Source: an uncultured Pseudoflavonifractor sp. (GTDB taxonomy: Bacteria; Bacillota; Clostridia; Oscillospirales; Oscillospiraceae). From it: a stretch of DNA of 42,067 nucleotides. Positions 24,439 to 31,935 of the stretch are shown piece by piece. Location: NCBI RefSeq assembly GCF_944387805.1, contig NZ_CALXGI010000020.1, positions 1 through 42,067 on the forward strand. Reading direction: 5' to 3'. Each line of letters begins with the position of its first letter. Positions within the stretch are counted from its first letter, which is position 1. The notes below the pieces were generated by a model. It saw only the letters and a list, made by a program, of their open reading frames with translations. It searched no databases and was not told the origin of the DNA. The translations under genes and the position numbers were made by a program.

Positions 24439-24477
24439 AACAGCCTGCCGGAATTACGTTTCGGCAGGCTGTTTCTT
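24439..24477 (+). terminator. Terminator after the SbcC-like gene
   Basis: A 12-bp stem AACAGCCTGCCG / CGGCAGGCTGTT around a 10-11-nt loop, followed by TTTCTT. The T-run is short, so some readthrough into lepB is possible. The final bases overlap the -35 of the next promoter. Confidence 0.7.
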
Positions 24478-24504
24478 GCAATATGGGGCGGGGCGCGGTA
24501 TAAT
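24476..24504 (+). promoter_or_regulatory. Promoter of the tandem signal peptidase genes
   Basis: TTGCAA (24476-24481), 17-bp spacer, perfect TATAAT (24499-24504), 30 nt before the ATG of the first lepB. Confidence 0.8.
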
Positions 24505-24533
24505 ATATCATCTGCGGGATAGGAGATGAGGAC

Positions 24534-25121
24534 ATGGCCCGGGGAAAGCGTGAGCTGAGACCCGAAATCGAGCAGCTGAAGGGAAAGGCCGCCTGGAAGG
24601 GGGACCTGTACCTCTGGCTTCAGGCCTTTGTGCTTATTTCTGTGGCGGTGGTGCTGTGCTTCGTCTATGTGGGGCGGGTGGTCACCGTGTCGGGCAGCTC
24701 CATGGAGCCCACCCTGCACAACGGGGACATGCTGCTGCTGCGCAGCGGCGCGGCCAGCGTGGAGCAGGGGGACATTGTGGTGCTGACCCAGGAGGCATTT
24801 CTCGACGAACCCATTGTGAAACGGGTCATCGCCACCGGAGGCCAGACCGTTGTCATCAACTATATAGAAAACAGCGTCAGCGTGGATGGGGAGCGGCTGG
24901 AGGAGCCCTATGTGGCGGAGGCCATGGTTCAGCCCGCCTTTTCCTCCTCGCCCGTGGAGACAGTGACGGTGCCCGAGGGCGAGATTTTCGTCATGGGGGA
25001 CAATCGGAACCACTCCTCAGACAGCCGGCATCCCAACCTGGGCACAGTGGATCTGCGCTGTGTGCTGGGAGAGGCCCGGGCGGTGCTGTTCCCTCTGGGG
25101 CATCTGCAAACAATCCATTAG
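24534..25121 (+). CDS. lepB: Type I signal peptidase (first of two)
   Basis: A 195-aa SipS-type signal peptidase. A basic N-terminus leads to one membrane helix at about 28-47 (WLQAFVLISVAVVLCFVYVG). The catalytic Ser is S56 in SGSSMEPTLHNGD and the general-base Lys is K96 in PIVKRVIATGG. The conserved box E motif GDNRNHSSDSR is intact. It cleaves signal peptides of exported proteins at the outer face of the membrane. It has an AGGAG ribosome site and is followed 12 nt later by a second paralogue. Confidence 0.94.
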   Translation: MARGKRELRPEIEQLKGKAAWKGDLYLWLQAFVLISVAVVLCFVYVGRVVTVSGSSMEPTLHNGDMLLLRSGAASVEQGDIVVLTQEAFLDEPIVKRVIATGGQTVVINYIENSVSVDGERLEEPYVAEAMVQPAFSSSPVETVTVPEGEIFVMGDNRNHSSDSRHPNLGTVDLRCVLGEARAVLFPLGHLQTIH

Positions 25122-25133
25122 GAGGCATAACCA

Positions 25134-25712
25134 ATGGCGGAAGAAAAGCAACCTGAGACAGAGGAGGAGCAGGGCCCTGCCCTGCCCCAGGCGCTGTATG
25201 ACTGGCTCCAGGCCCTGGTCATGGCCCTGGTGTGCATCATCCTCATCTTTACTTTTGTGGGCCGGTTCATCTATGTGTCCGGCCATTCCATGGAGCCCAC
25301 CCTGTACGACAAGGACATGATGATCATCCAGGAGCTGGGCTATACCCCCAGGCAGGGGGACGTGGTGGTGCTCACCAAGCCCTCCGAGATTGCCGACGGC
25401 CCCATCGTGAAGCGGGTCATCGCCACTGAGGGCCAGACCGTGGAGATCGACTACAACGCCTCCTGCGTCTATGTGGACGGAGAGAAGGTAGACGACAGCT
25501 ACCTGGGCGAGCCCATGCGCCAGCCCGGCGACCCCAACATGAGCATCACATCGGTGACGGTGCCCGAGGGCTGCATCTTTGTCATGGGCGACAACCGCAA
25601 CCACTCCAACGACAGCCGGGACGTGCGGCTGGGGGTCATCGACGAGCGGTATGTCATCGGCCGGGCGATCTTTGTGGTGCTGCCCTTCGAGGACTTTGGA
25701 GCCATCGAATAA
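25134..25712 (+). CDS. lepB: Type I signal peptidase (second of two)
   Basis: A 192-aa paralogue of the preceding gene. A Glu/Gln-rich cytoplasmic start (EEKQPETEEEQGPALPQ) differs from the basic start of the first copy. One membrane helix lies at about 26-44; catalytic S52 is in SGHSMEPTLYDKD, K93 in PIVKRVIATEG, and box E is GDNRNHSNDSRD. Both copies keep all catalytic residues, so both should be active; different cytoplasmic tails hint at different partners or substrates. It has TAGGAGG at the start of the gap and is co-transcribed with copy one. Confidence 0.94.
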   Translation: MAEEKQPETEEEQGPALPQALYDWLQALVMALVCIILIFTFVGRFIYVSGHSMEPTLYDKDMMIIQELGYTPRQGDVVVLTKPSEIADGPIVKRVIATEGQTVEIDYNASCVYVDGEKVDDSYLGEPMRQPGDPNMSITSVTVPEGCIFVMGDNRNHSNDSRDVRLGVIDERYVIGRAIFVVLPFEDFGAIE

Positions 25713-25723
25713 ATCAGGGCATA

Positions 25724-25763
25724 AAAAGAGCCGTGTGCGCGGTACTGCGCACACGGCTCTTTT
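25724..25763. terminator. Bidirectional terminator between lepB and rqcP
   Basis: AAAAGAGCCGTGTGCGC, a 6-nt loop (GGTACT), and the exact complement ending in TTTT. The genes converge here, so it serves both strands. Confidence 0.92.
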
Positions 25764-25769
25764 CCGTTT

Positions 25770-26012
25770 TTATGCCAGCTCCCGGTACATGGCGGGGGCA
25801 TCGTTCTTCTTTACAGCCTCGGACACGGCCAGAACCTCCACCCGTACGGCCTTCTCGCCGAAGCAGATCTCCAGCACGTCCCCCTCCTTCACGTCGTAGG
25901 AGGCCTTGACCGGGCGGCCGTTGGCGGTGACACGGGCGTTGTCGCAGGCCTCGTTGGCCACGGTGCGGCGTTTGATGAGGCGGGAGACTTTAAGCCATTT
26001 ATCAAGTCGCAT
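25770..26012 (-). CDS. rqcP: RNA-binding S4 domain protein RqcP (YabO)
   Basis: An 80-aa S4-domain protein: MRLDKWLKVSRLIKRRTVANEACDN, then VTANGRPVKASYDVKEGDVLEI. Size and sequence fit YabO/RqcP, which works with RqcH to add alanine tails to nascent chains on stalled 50S subunits. Hsp15-like proteins are the alternative. It follows hup after a strong terminator, with its own AGAGAGGAG. In Bacillus, yabO is directly followed by yabP; here yabP lies 17.5 kb away on the same strand. Confidence 0.9.
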   Translation of the reverse strand: MRLDKWLKVSRLIKRRTVANEACDNARVTANGRPVKASYDVKEGDVLEICFGEKAVRVEVLAVSEAVKKNDAPAMYRELA

Positions 26013-26030
26013 GGGAAAACTCCTCTCTGA

Positions 26031-26062
26031 AAAAGAGCGGCTCCGGGCATCCGGAGCCGCTC
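26031..26062 (-). terminator. Terminator of hup
   Basis: A 12-bp perfect stem (GAGCGGCTCCGG / CCGGAGCCGCTC) with GCAT loop, followed on the minus strand by TTTTTCAGAG. It lies 15 nt past the hup stop, so rqcP depends on readthrough or its own start. Confidence 0.88.
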
Positions 26063-26076
26063 CATGTGGGATGAAT

Positions 26077-26352
26077 TTACTGGGCCACGGCGTCCTTCAG
26101 GGCCTTGCCGGGCTTGAACACAGGCACCTTGGAGGCGGGAATCTCAATGCTCTCCTTGGTCTTGGGGTTGCGGCCGATGCGGGCGGCGCGGCTCTTCACC
26201 TCAAAAGAGCCGAAGCCCACCAGCTGGATCTTGTCGTTCTCGGCCAGAGCGGCGGAGATCACATCCAAAGCGGCGTTGAGGGCGTTCTCGGTGTCTTTCT
26301 TGGAGAGGCCAGCCTTTTCAGCGGCGGCGTTGATGAGTTCGGCTTTATTCAT
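26077..26352 (-). CDS. hup: HU-family DNA-binding protein
   Basis: A 91-aa HU/HBsu histone-like protein. It begins [29 protein letters not shown]; the DNA-embracing beta arm carries [21 protein letters not shown], with the proline-tipped segment, and ends in [11 protein letters not shown]. It binds and bends DNA without sequence specificity and is essential for nucleoid structure in most Firmicutes. Length is typical. The ATG follows GTAGGAGGAAT. A TTAACA-17-GATAAC promoter overlaps the mazG stop, so it can be expressed separately from mazG. Confidence 0.95.
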   Translation of the reverse strand: MNKAELINAAAEKAGLSKKDTENALNAALDVISAALAENDKIQLVGFGSFEVKSRAARIGRNPKTKESIEIPASKVPVFKPGKALKDAVAQ

Positions 26353-26385
26353 GGTAAAAATTCCTCCTACATTTTGGCAGCGGTT

Positions 26386-26420
26386 CTCCGCCGCAGTTAT
26401 CACTTAAAGCGTATCCGCTG
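26386..26420 (-). promoter_or_regulatory. Possible hup promoter
   Basis: On the minus strand TTAACA, 17-bp spacer, GATAAC, just after the mazG stop. The match is moderate (5/6 and 4/6). Positions are approximate. Confidence 0.4.
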
Positions 26421-27206
26421 TTAAGCCTCGTGCTTGGCCTGCTCCCATAGCTTGTCCAATTCCGCCAAATCCATGTCCTCCATGGGGCGGCCGCCGGCCA
26501 GCTCCTCCACCCGGCGGAACCGGGAGATGAACTTCTCCGTGGCCTTCTGAAGCGCGGCCTCCGGATCTACTTTCACAAAGCGGGCGGCATTGACGGCGGA
26601 GAAGAGCAGATCGCCCAGCTCCTCCTCCACGTTGCTGTTCTCAGCCACGGCGGCCTTGAACTCAGTGAGCTCTTCGGACAGCTTGTCCACTGCGCCGGAC
26701 ACGTCCGGCCAGTCGAAGCCGGCTTTCTTTGCTTTTTTCTGGACCTTCTCGGCCCGCCACAGGGCAGGCAGAGAGCGGGCCACGGCGTTGAGGGCGTCGG
26801 TGTGGGTGGCCTGGTGCTTCTCCTTCCGCTTGAGGGCCTCCCAGTTGGTGAGGACCTCACCGGTGCCGGAGACGGCCACGTCGCCGAACACATGGGGGTG
26901 GCGGTAGATGAGCTTTTTGCACACCCCGTCAGCCACGCCGTTCAGATCAAAGGAGCCCTGTTCCTCCTCTATCCGGGCATGGAGGGCCACCTGGAGGAGC
27001 ACATCGCCCAGCTCCTCCTTCAGGTGCTCGGCGCTGCCCTCGTCAATGGCCTCCACGGCCTCATAGGCCTCCTCAAGGAAATCCCGCCGGATGCTCTCGT
27101 GGGTCTGTTCGGCGTCCCAGGGGCAGCCGCCGGGCGAGCGGAGAATCCGCACAATTTCCACCAAATCGTTCACATCATAGGAATCCTTGTACTGAAAATC
27201 TACCAT
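26421..27206 (-). CDS. mazG: Nucleoside triphosphate pyrophosphohydrolase MazG
   Basis: A 261-aa MazG with two MazG folds. The first (about 12-115) has LRSPGGCPWDAEQTHESIRRDFLEEAYEAVEAID, LKEELGDVLLQVALHARI. The second (about 155-255) has FDWPDVSGAVDKLSEELTEFKAAV and EELGDLLFSAVNAARFVK. The repeated EExxE/ExxD helices bind Mg2+. It hydrolyses (d)NTPs to monophosphates, a house-cleaning role. Bacillus YabN carries an extra N-terminal methylase domain that is absent here. The ATG is preceded by AGGAGTGTACAAAGT. Confidence 0.94.
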   Translation of the reverse strand: MVDFQYKDSYDVNDLVEIVRILRSPGGCPWDAEQTHESIRRDFLEEAYEAVEAIDEGSAEHLKEELGDVLLQVALHARIEEEQGSFDLNGVADGVCKKLIYRHPHVFGDVAVSGTGEVLTNWEALKRKEKHQATHTDALNAVARSLPALWRAEKVQKKAKKAGFDWPDVSGAVDKLSEELTEFKAAVAENSNVEEELGDLLFSAVNAARFVKVDPEAALQKATEKFISRFRRVEELAGGRPMEDMDLAELDKLWEQAKHEA

Positions 27207-27329
27207 ACTTTGTACACTCCTGCAAGCGCTTTTTGCCTTTTTTACACGCCGGATAGGGAAAAAAACGTTATTTTCATAGGACTGGCAGCCGCTCCGGGGC
27301 GCTGGCCGGGGCGGCTGCCGGGCTATTGA

Positions 27330-28970
27330 TTATTTAATGTGCAGAATCCTGGCAATTTTGTCGCCTTTGGGCATGAGCTCCAGGTCCTCCCGGGAGATGA
27401 CCCGCAGAGCCAGCACCAGCACCAGGTAAACCACCACGCCCACGCCGATGCCGCCGATGGTAGCCAGGGCGTTGCCAAAGTGGAGGAAGTTGGTGAGCAG
27501 GCCGTAGGTGGCCCAGGCGGCGGCGGCCATAATGGCCGAGGGCACAAAGGGCTTGAGGAAGGCCCGCAGGAAGCTGGGAGGCGCAGGGATGGAGCGGCGG
27601 ATGATGAAAATCTCCAGGGCGCTGATGACAATGAAGCAGCACAGGGTGCCCACCGGGGCGCCGTTGATGCGGATGTCCGGATTGCCCACCAGGATGAAGT
27701 TGACAATCACCTTTACCACGCCGCCTATGATGACCGCCAGGATGGGCAGGTTGACCATGCCGTTAGCCTGGAGGATGGAGTTGCACAGCAGCTGGAGGGC
27801 CACAAAGATGGAGGCCAGGCCCAGTACGGACAGCAGGGGACCGGCCACCTCCACGTCAATGGCGGGGAAAAGCAGGCCCATGATGGGGCCGCCCAGGGCG
27901 AACAGGCCCATGCCCATGGGCAGGGCCAGCAGCAGGCCGATGCGCAGGGCGGACTCGCTGACCTTCTGGGCCCCCAGGTGGTCCCGCCGGGCCAGGCTGG
28001 CGGAGACGGCGGGGATGATGCAGGCGGTGAGGGGAACCATCATGGAGAAAGGCAGATTGTAGATGGACATGGTCTTGGAGTAGATGCCGTAGAGATTGCG
28101 GGCGGCGTCCAGGGCGGGGCCGGTGCCGTCGGCATTCAGAAGCAGGCCGTCCACATTCTCAAAGATGTTGGTGAGCTGGCTCATGACCAGCTTGGTGTCA
28201 ACGAGGGTGACCAGAGAGGTGGCGGCGGAGCCCAGGGTGATGGGGATGGCCAGCCGCAGCAGATTGGCCAGAATGCGGCCGGAGCGCTCGGGGGTGTCGG
28301 TGGCATGGGTGCGGCGGCGTCCCCGGTCCCGGAAGAACAGAAATAGGATATACAACAGGGCCACCACGCTGCCGCAGGACACGCCGATGATGGCGCCTAC
28401 GCTGCCCAGCTCGGGCTTCTGGACCACGTTGACCAGGAAGAGGGCCAGGGCCAGGCCCACCACCAGCTTGAAGAAGGCCTCGATGACCTGGGAGATGCCG
28501 GTGGGCATCATGTTGAAGTGGCCCTGGAAGTATCCGCGGAAGGCGGACATGACGCACACGCACAGCACCGACGGGGCCAGCGCCATGACGCAGTACACCG
28601 CCTTGGGGTTGCTGATGACGATCTGGGCCATAGGCGCGGCCAGCACGGTCATGCAGAAGAAGCTGACCAGGCCCAGGACAAGGAAGGTAACAAAAGCCAC
28701 CCGGAAGGTGCGCTGGACCTGGTTGTGGCGGCCCAGGGCGTTGGCCTCGGAAATGGTCTTGGACAGGGCCACGGGCAGGCCGGCGGTGGAGATGGTGAGG
28801 AAGAAGTTATAGATGTTGTAGGCGCTGTTGTAGTCGGCCATCACCTCGTCGGAGAGAATGTTCCCCAGGGGGATGCGGTAAATGGCGCCGATGACCTTCA
28901 CCAAAATGGCGCTGACAGCCAGAATGGCTGCGCCGCCGAAGAAGGTGCTTTTCTTTTCTGCGTTTGACAA
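27330..28970 (-). CDS. MurJ/SpoVB-family lipid flippase (YabM-like)
   Basis: A 546-aa polytopic membrane protein of the MOP/MviN superfamily with about 14 helices. The N-terminal helix reads FFGGAAILAVSAILVKVIGAIYRIPLGNIL, typical of the SpoVB/YabM/YtgP branch. These proteins flip lipid-linked oligosaccharides such as lipid II or spore-cortex precursors. Position upstream of mazG-hup-rqcP equals that of yabM in Bacillus, so a role in sporulation-stage or general wall synthesis is likely. The start codon is TTG at 28970, nine bases after AAAGGA. It is preceded by a GC hairpin at 28992-29010 in the short gap to mtaD. Confidence 0.9.
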   Translation of the reverse strand: MSNAEKKSTFFGGAAILAVSAILVKVIGAIYRIPLGNILSDEVMADYNSAYNIYNFFLTISTAGLPVALSKTISEANALGRHNQVQRTFRVAFVTFLVLGLVSFFCMTVLAAPMAQIVISNPKAVYCVMALAPSVLCVCVMSAFRGYFQGHFNMMPTGISQVIEAFFKLVVGLALALFLVNVVQKPELGSVGAIIGVSCGSVVALLYILFLFFRDRGRRRTHATDTPERSGRILANLLRLAIPITLGSAATSLVTLVDTKLVMSQLTNIFENVDGLLLNADGTGPALDAARNLYGIYSKTMSIYNLPFSMMVPLTACIIPAVSASLARRDHLGAQKVSESALRIGLLLALPMGMGLFALGGPIMGLLFPAIDVEVAGPLLSVLGLASIFVALQLLCNSILQANGMVNLPILAVIIGGVVKVIVNFILVGNPDIRINGAPVGTLCCFIVISALEIFIIRRSIPAPPSFLRAFLKPFVPSAIMAAAAWATYGLLTNFLHFGNALATIGGIGVGVVVYLVLVLALRVISREDLELMPKGDKIARILHIK

Positions 28971-29027
28971 GGGCTACATTCCTTTCACGGGACAGCCGCC
29001 GGGCGGCTGTGTTGGTTGGCGGGCGGC

Positions 29028-30329
29028 TCAGCCGAAGAGCAGGGGCAGGGCATACGCCTCAACCTCCCGCTTGACCCGGTCGATGTCAATGGTGAGGAAG
29101 GCCCCATCCTTGTATATGACCTTGCCCCGGCACATATTCATGGACACGTCGCAGCCGTGGGCGGCGTAGACCAGGTTGGAAATCACGTCGTGCCGGGGCA
29201 TCAGGTTAATGTGGCTGAAGTCCACCAGGATGAGGTCGGCATCGCAGCCCACGGCAATACGGCCGGTGTTCCGGCCCAGGGCCTTTGCGCCGTTGACGGT
29301 AGCCATCCGCAGAGCGTCGGAGGGCAGCAGAGCCAGAGGATTGTGCTCCACCCCGTTCTGAAGCATGGCGGCGATCTTCATGTCCTCAAAGAGGTCGGTG
29401 GTGTTGTTGGAGGACACGCCGTCAGTGCCCAGGGCCACGTTGACCCCGGCCTTCCGCATGCCAATGACAGGGGCTACGCCGCTGCCCAGCTTCAGGTTGG
29501 AGCAGGGGTTGTGGACGGCGGACACGCCGTGCTCGGCCATGATAGCCCAGTCGTCCGGCGTGGTCCATACGCAGTGGGCGGCGATGGCCCGCACATCCCA
29601 CAGGCCGTGCTTCTCCATCACCTGAACCGGGGTCATGCCCCAGCGGCTCAGGCACTCCTCATGCTCGGTTTTGGTCTCGGAGATATGGATGTGCATGCCC
29701 AGGCCTTTATCTCTGGCGTACTGGGCCACCCCGTCCCAAATCCGGGGGGCGGCGAAGGAGGTGTACTCCCCGTGGAGGCAGGCGTCAACGCGGATCTGGC
29801 CGTTGTTATACCCATGCCATTTGTCCACCAGCTCCCGGGTCTCCACGCAGGAGGTCCAGGTGGAGAAGTCGGCGGCGGGGTCAAAGGCGGTGACGCCCCG
29901 GGCGATGTTGGCGTTGATGCCGGCGGCGGCCACCTCCTGGCAGATCTCGTCGCAGAACATATACATGTCGGCCAGGCAGGTGGTGCCCGACATGATCATC
30001 TCGGCCAGGCCCAGGGCGGCGGCGGAGCGGATGGCCCGGCCGTCCCACTTGTCCTCCACCGGGAAGATAAATTTGTTCAGCCAGTCCTGGAGATTGTTGC
30101 CGTCGCCGTACCCCCGCATGAGGGTCATGGGCACATGGGTGTGGGCGTTGACCAGACCGGGCATGAGCACCTTGCCGGCGGCGTCAATAACCTCCTCAAA
30201 GGTCCCCTGTGGGCGCTCAGCGCCCACATAGGAGATCTTGTCCTCCTCCACAGCAACAAAGGCTCCTTCCAGCACCGTGTTTTTCTCATCCATCAGCACG
30301 GCGGTGGCGTTTTCAAACAAAACAGACAT
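29028..30329 (-). CDS. mtaD: 5-methylthioadenosine / S-adenosylhomocysteine deaminase
   Basis: A 433-aa amidohydrolase of the MtaD/TrzA/AtzA group. Metal and catalytic motifs in order are LVNAHTHVPMTLMRGYGDG (about 57-75), HIHISETKTEH (about 209-219), AAHCVWTTPDD (about 254-264) and ALGTDGVSSNN (about 305-315). The C-terminal GCDADLILVDF closes the beta-sandwich. It deaminates MTA and SAH, by-products of polyamine synthesis and methylation. Purine nucleoside phosphorylase is encoded upstream, which makes nucleoside salvage a reasonable theme. Substrate choice within the family cannot be proven from sequence. It has an AAGGGGG ribosome site. Confidence 0.88.
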   Translation of the reverse strand: MSVLFENATAVLMDEKNTVLEGAFVAVEEDKISYVGAERPQGTFEEVIDAAGKVLMPGLVNAHTHVPMTLMRGYGDGNNLQDWLNKFIFPVEDKWDGRAIRSAAALGLAEMIMSGTTCLADMYMFCDEICQEVAAAGINANIARGVTAFDPAADFSTWTSCVETRELVDKWHGYNNGQIRVDACLHGEYTSFAAPRIWDGVAQYARDKGLGMHIHISETKTEHEECLSRWGMTPVQVMEKHGLWDVRAIAAHCVWTTPDDWAIMAEHGVSAVHNPCSNLKLGSGVAPVIGMRKAGVNVALGTDGVSSNNTTDLFEDMKIAAMLQNGVEHNPLALLPSDALRMATVNGAKALGRNTGRIAVGCDADLILVDFSHINLMPRHDVISNLVYAAHGCDVSMNMCRGKVIYKDGAFLTIDIDRVKREVEAYALPLLFG

Positions 30330-30362
30330 GGGAAAACCCCCTTATCTCAGAATTCAGTGGGG

Positions 30363-30403
30363 AAAAAACCGCGGAGACGGACGCCGGAACCGGCGCCGTC
30401 TCC
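30363..30403 (-). terminator. Terminator of punA
   Basis: A 13-bp stem with one bulged A (GAGACGG-CGCCGG) is followed on the minus strand by CGCGGTTTTTTCC, 18 nt past the punA stop. Confidence 0.85.
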
Positions 30404-30419
30404 CATGGAGCGGTTATCC

Positions 30420-31244
30420 TTACAGCTTCTTCAGGCAGGAGAGCACCAGCCGGGAGAATTTGTCCTTGCAGGCCTCGGCGGCGTCCAGCACCTCCTGCTC
30501 GCTGAGGGGCTGATCCAGGATGCCGGCGGCCATGTTGCTCAGCAGGGTGAAGCCCAGCACCTGCATGCCGCAGTGGCCGGCCACGATGACCTCGGGGGCA
30601 GTGGACATACCCACCGCGTCGCCGCCCAGGATACGGGCCGCCCGCACCTCGGCGGGAGTCTCGTACTGGGGACCGTAGCAGTAGAAGTAGACGCCCTCAC
30701 GCAGCTCGATGCCCAGCTCGGCAGCGGCCTGACGGGCCAGATCCCGCAGGGCGGGGGTGTACAGGGAGGAGGCGTCGGGGAAGCGGACGCCGAACTCGGG
30801 CAGGTTCTCGCCCCGGAGGGGGGACTCGGAGAACATCTTGATGTGGTCGGTGATGAGCATCAGGTCGCCGGCCTTCCAGTCGGTGCGGACGCAGCCGGCG
30901 GCGTTGGTGACGATGAGGGTGTCGGCGCCCAGCAGGCGAAGCACACGCACGGCGTAGGACACCTCCTCATAGGAGTAGCCCTCGTAGTGGTGCATACGGC
31001 CCTGCATCACGGCCACAGGCTTGTCCTCCAGATAGCCGAACACCAGCTGGCCCTTATGGCCGGGAGCGGTGGAGGCCTTGAAGTGGGGAATCTCCTTATA
31101 GGGCACCACAATGGGCTCCTTCACCACGTCGCCCATGAAGCCCAGGCCGGAGCCCAGCACCATGGCTGCCTTGGGGATAAAGTCACCGATCTTGGAGCGG
31201 ATGTAGTCTGCGCTCTCCTGATACTGGGCAAAGGTATAGTGCAT
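30420..31244 (-). CDS. punA: Purine-nucleoside phosphorylase (trimeric type)
   Basis: A 274-aa PNP of the trimeric inosine/guanosine family. Phosphate-binding GSGLGFMGD is at about 31-39, and TAPGHKGQLVFGYL with MQGRMHHYEGYS at about 60-94. The purine site is VTNAAGC (about 112-118), then YCYGPQYETPAEVRA (about 187-201), and VGMSTAPEVIVAGHCG carries the Met/Ser contacts. It cleaves purine nucleosides with phosphate to base and ribose-1-phosphate. The start is ATG at 31244 after a GGAGG site. It lies upstream of mtaD but is separated from it by a strong terminator. Confidence 0.94.
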   Translation of the reverse strand: MHYTFAQYQESADYIRSKIGDFIPKAAMVLGSGLGFMGDVVKEPIVVPYKEIPHFKASTAPGHKGQLVFGYLEDKPVAVMQGRMHHYEGYSYEEVSYAVRVLRLLGADTLIVTNAAGCVRTDWKAGDLMLITDHIKMFSESPLRGENLPEFGVRFPDASSLYTPALRDLARQAAAELGIELREGVYFYCYGPQYETPAEVRAARILGGDAVGMSTAPEVIVAGHCGMQVLGFTLLSNMAAGILDQPLSEQEVLDAAEACKDKFSRLVLSCLKKL

Positions 31245-31272
31245 ACGATTGTCCTCCTTTGTAGTGGTTGGA

Positions 31273-31295
31273 GCCGGGCGGCGGGCCCGCCCGGC
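31273..31295. other. GC-rich palindrome between the zinc-ribbon gene and punA
   Basis: GCCGGGCGG and its complement flank a short loop. No T-run follows on either strand, so it is not a normal terminator; it may act as an mRNA-processing or attenuation structure in the 86-bp gap. Confidence 0.4.
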
Positions 31296-31330
31296 GTGAG
31301 TGGAAGGAAAGAAAACAAATCCGTCCGACG

Positions 31331-31723
31331 TCAGAAGGGCCGGCCGCAGCGCTTGCAGAACTTGTCGTCCCGGCCGCAGGAGGCGCCGCAGGCGGGGCAC
31401 TCCTTGGCGTGCTTCAGGGCGGCAATGCGGTCCTTCAGTTCGTCGATGGCGCGATTCTTCTCGTCAATCTGGCCCAGAGTCTCCTCCAGCGCGGACTGGT
31501 CGGCGGAGCGGCCCAGATGGGTGTCGTAGACCGTCTGGCCTACCTCCCGTAGCAGGTTGTTGATGTCGGTCTTCAGGTCAAAAATCTTCATGTTCAGCTT
31601 GGCAATGTCCACAGTCTGCCCGGCGCATTTGGCGGCATACCGGGCGGTGGTGCCCGCAGCCTCGCTCACAGTCAGGGCAGTGCCTCTCACCCGATCCAGC
31701 AGCTCTCTCACGCGTTCATCCAT
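31331..31723 (-). CDS. Coiled-coil protein with C-terminal zinc ribbon
   Basis: A 130-aa soluble protein of unknown function. Residues 1-105 are helical, Ala/Asp/Leu-rich, with a likely coiled coil (LEETLGQIDEKNRAIDELKDRIAAL). The C-terminal ~22 residues hold four cysteines in CPACG and CKRCGRPF spacing, a classic zinc ribbon. The N-terminal half (VSEAAGTTARYAAKCAGQTVDIAKLNMKIFDLKTDINNLL) resembles small Firmicutes zinc-ribbon proteins seen near stress or cell-envelope genes, without a defined role. The ATG follows AAAAAGGAGG. It has its own promoter. Confidence 0.85.
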   Translation of the reverse strand: MDERVRELLDRVRGTALTVSEAAGTTARYAAKCAGQTVDIAKLNMKIFDLKTDINNLLREVGQTVYDTHLGRSADQSALEETLGQIDEKNRAIDELKDRIAALKHAKECPACGASCGRDDKFCKRCGRPF

Positions 31724-31778
31724 ACCGGAGAACCTCCTTTTTCAGCGTTCAGGCCATAGTATGCGGCAAGTCAGAGGT

Positions 31779-31807
31779 ATTTTACACCAGAGGCGGGAAA
31801 AAAGCAA
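31779..31807 (-). promoter_or_regulatory. Promoter of the zinc-ribbon gene
   Basis: On the minus strand TTGCTT (31807-31802), 17-bp spacer, TAAAAT (31784-31779). The same hexamers and spacing occur upstream of the first Crp/Fnr gene. Confidence 0.65.
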
Positions 31808-31871
31808 CGGACACACGGCTGTTATCGGAGAAAAGCGGGACAAAACTTCCGTTCAAACTGGAAAAAACGGC

Positions 31872-31910
31872 AGAAAAAGCCCGCTGTTCCCCCGGATGGG
31901 AACAGCGGGC
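31872..31910 (-). terminator. Terminator of the first Crp/Fnr gene
   Basis: A 13-bp perfect stem GCCCGCTGTTCCC / GGGAACAGCGGGC followed on the minus strand by TTTTTCTG, 25 nt past the stop. Confidence 0.9.
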
Positions 31911-31935
31911 GGAAGAGACGCAACAGGAAGGGGCG

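Noticed and set aside
21956..24535. 859-aa minus-strand ORF opposite the SbcC-like gene
   Set aside because: The plus-strand frame has Walker A, signature and Walker B motifs; the antisense frame is low-complexity Gly/Gln/Leu/His with no domain.
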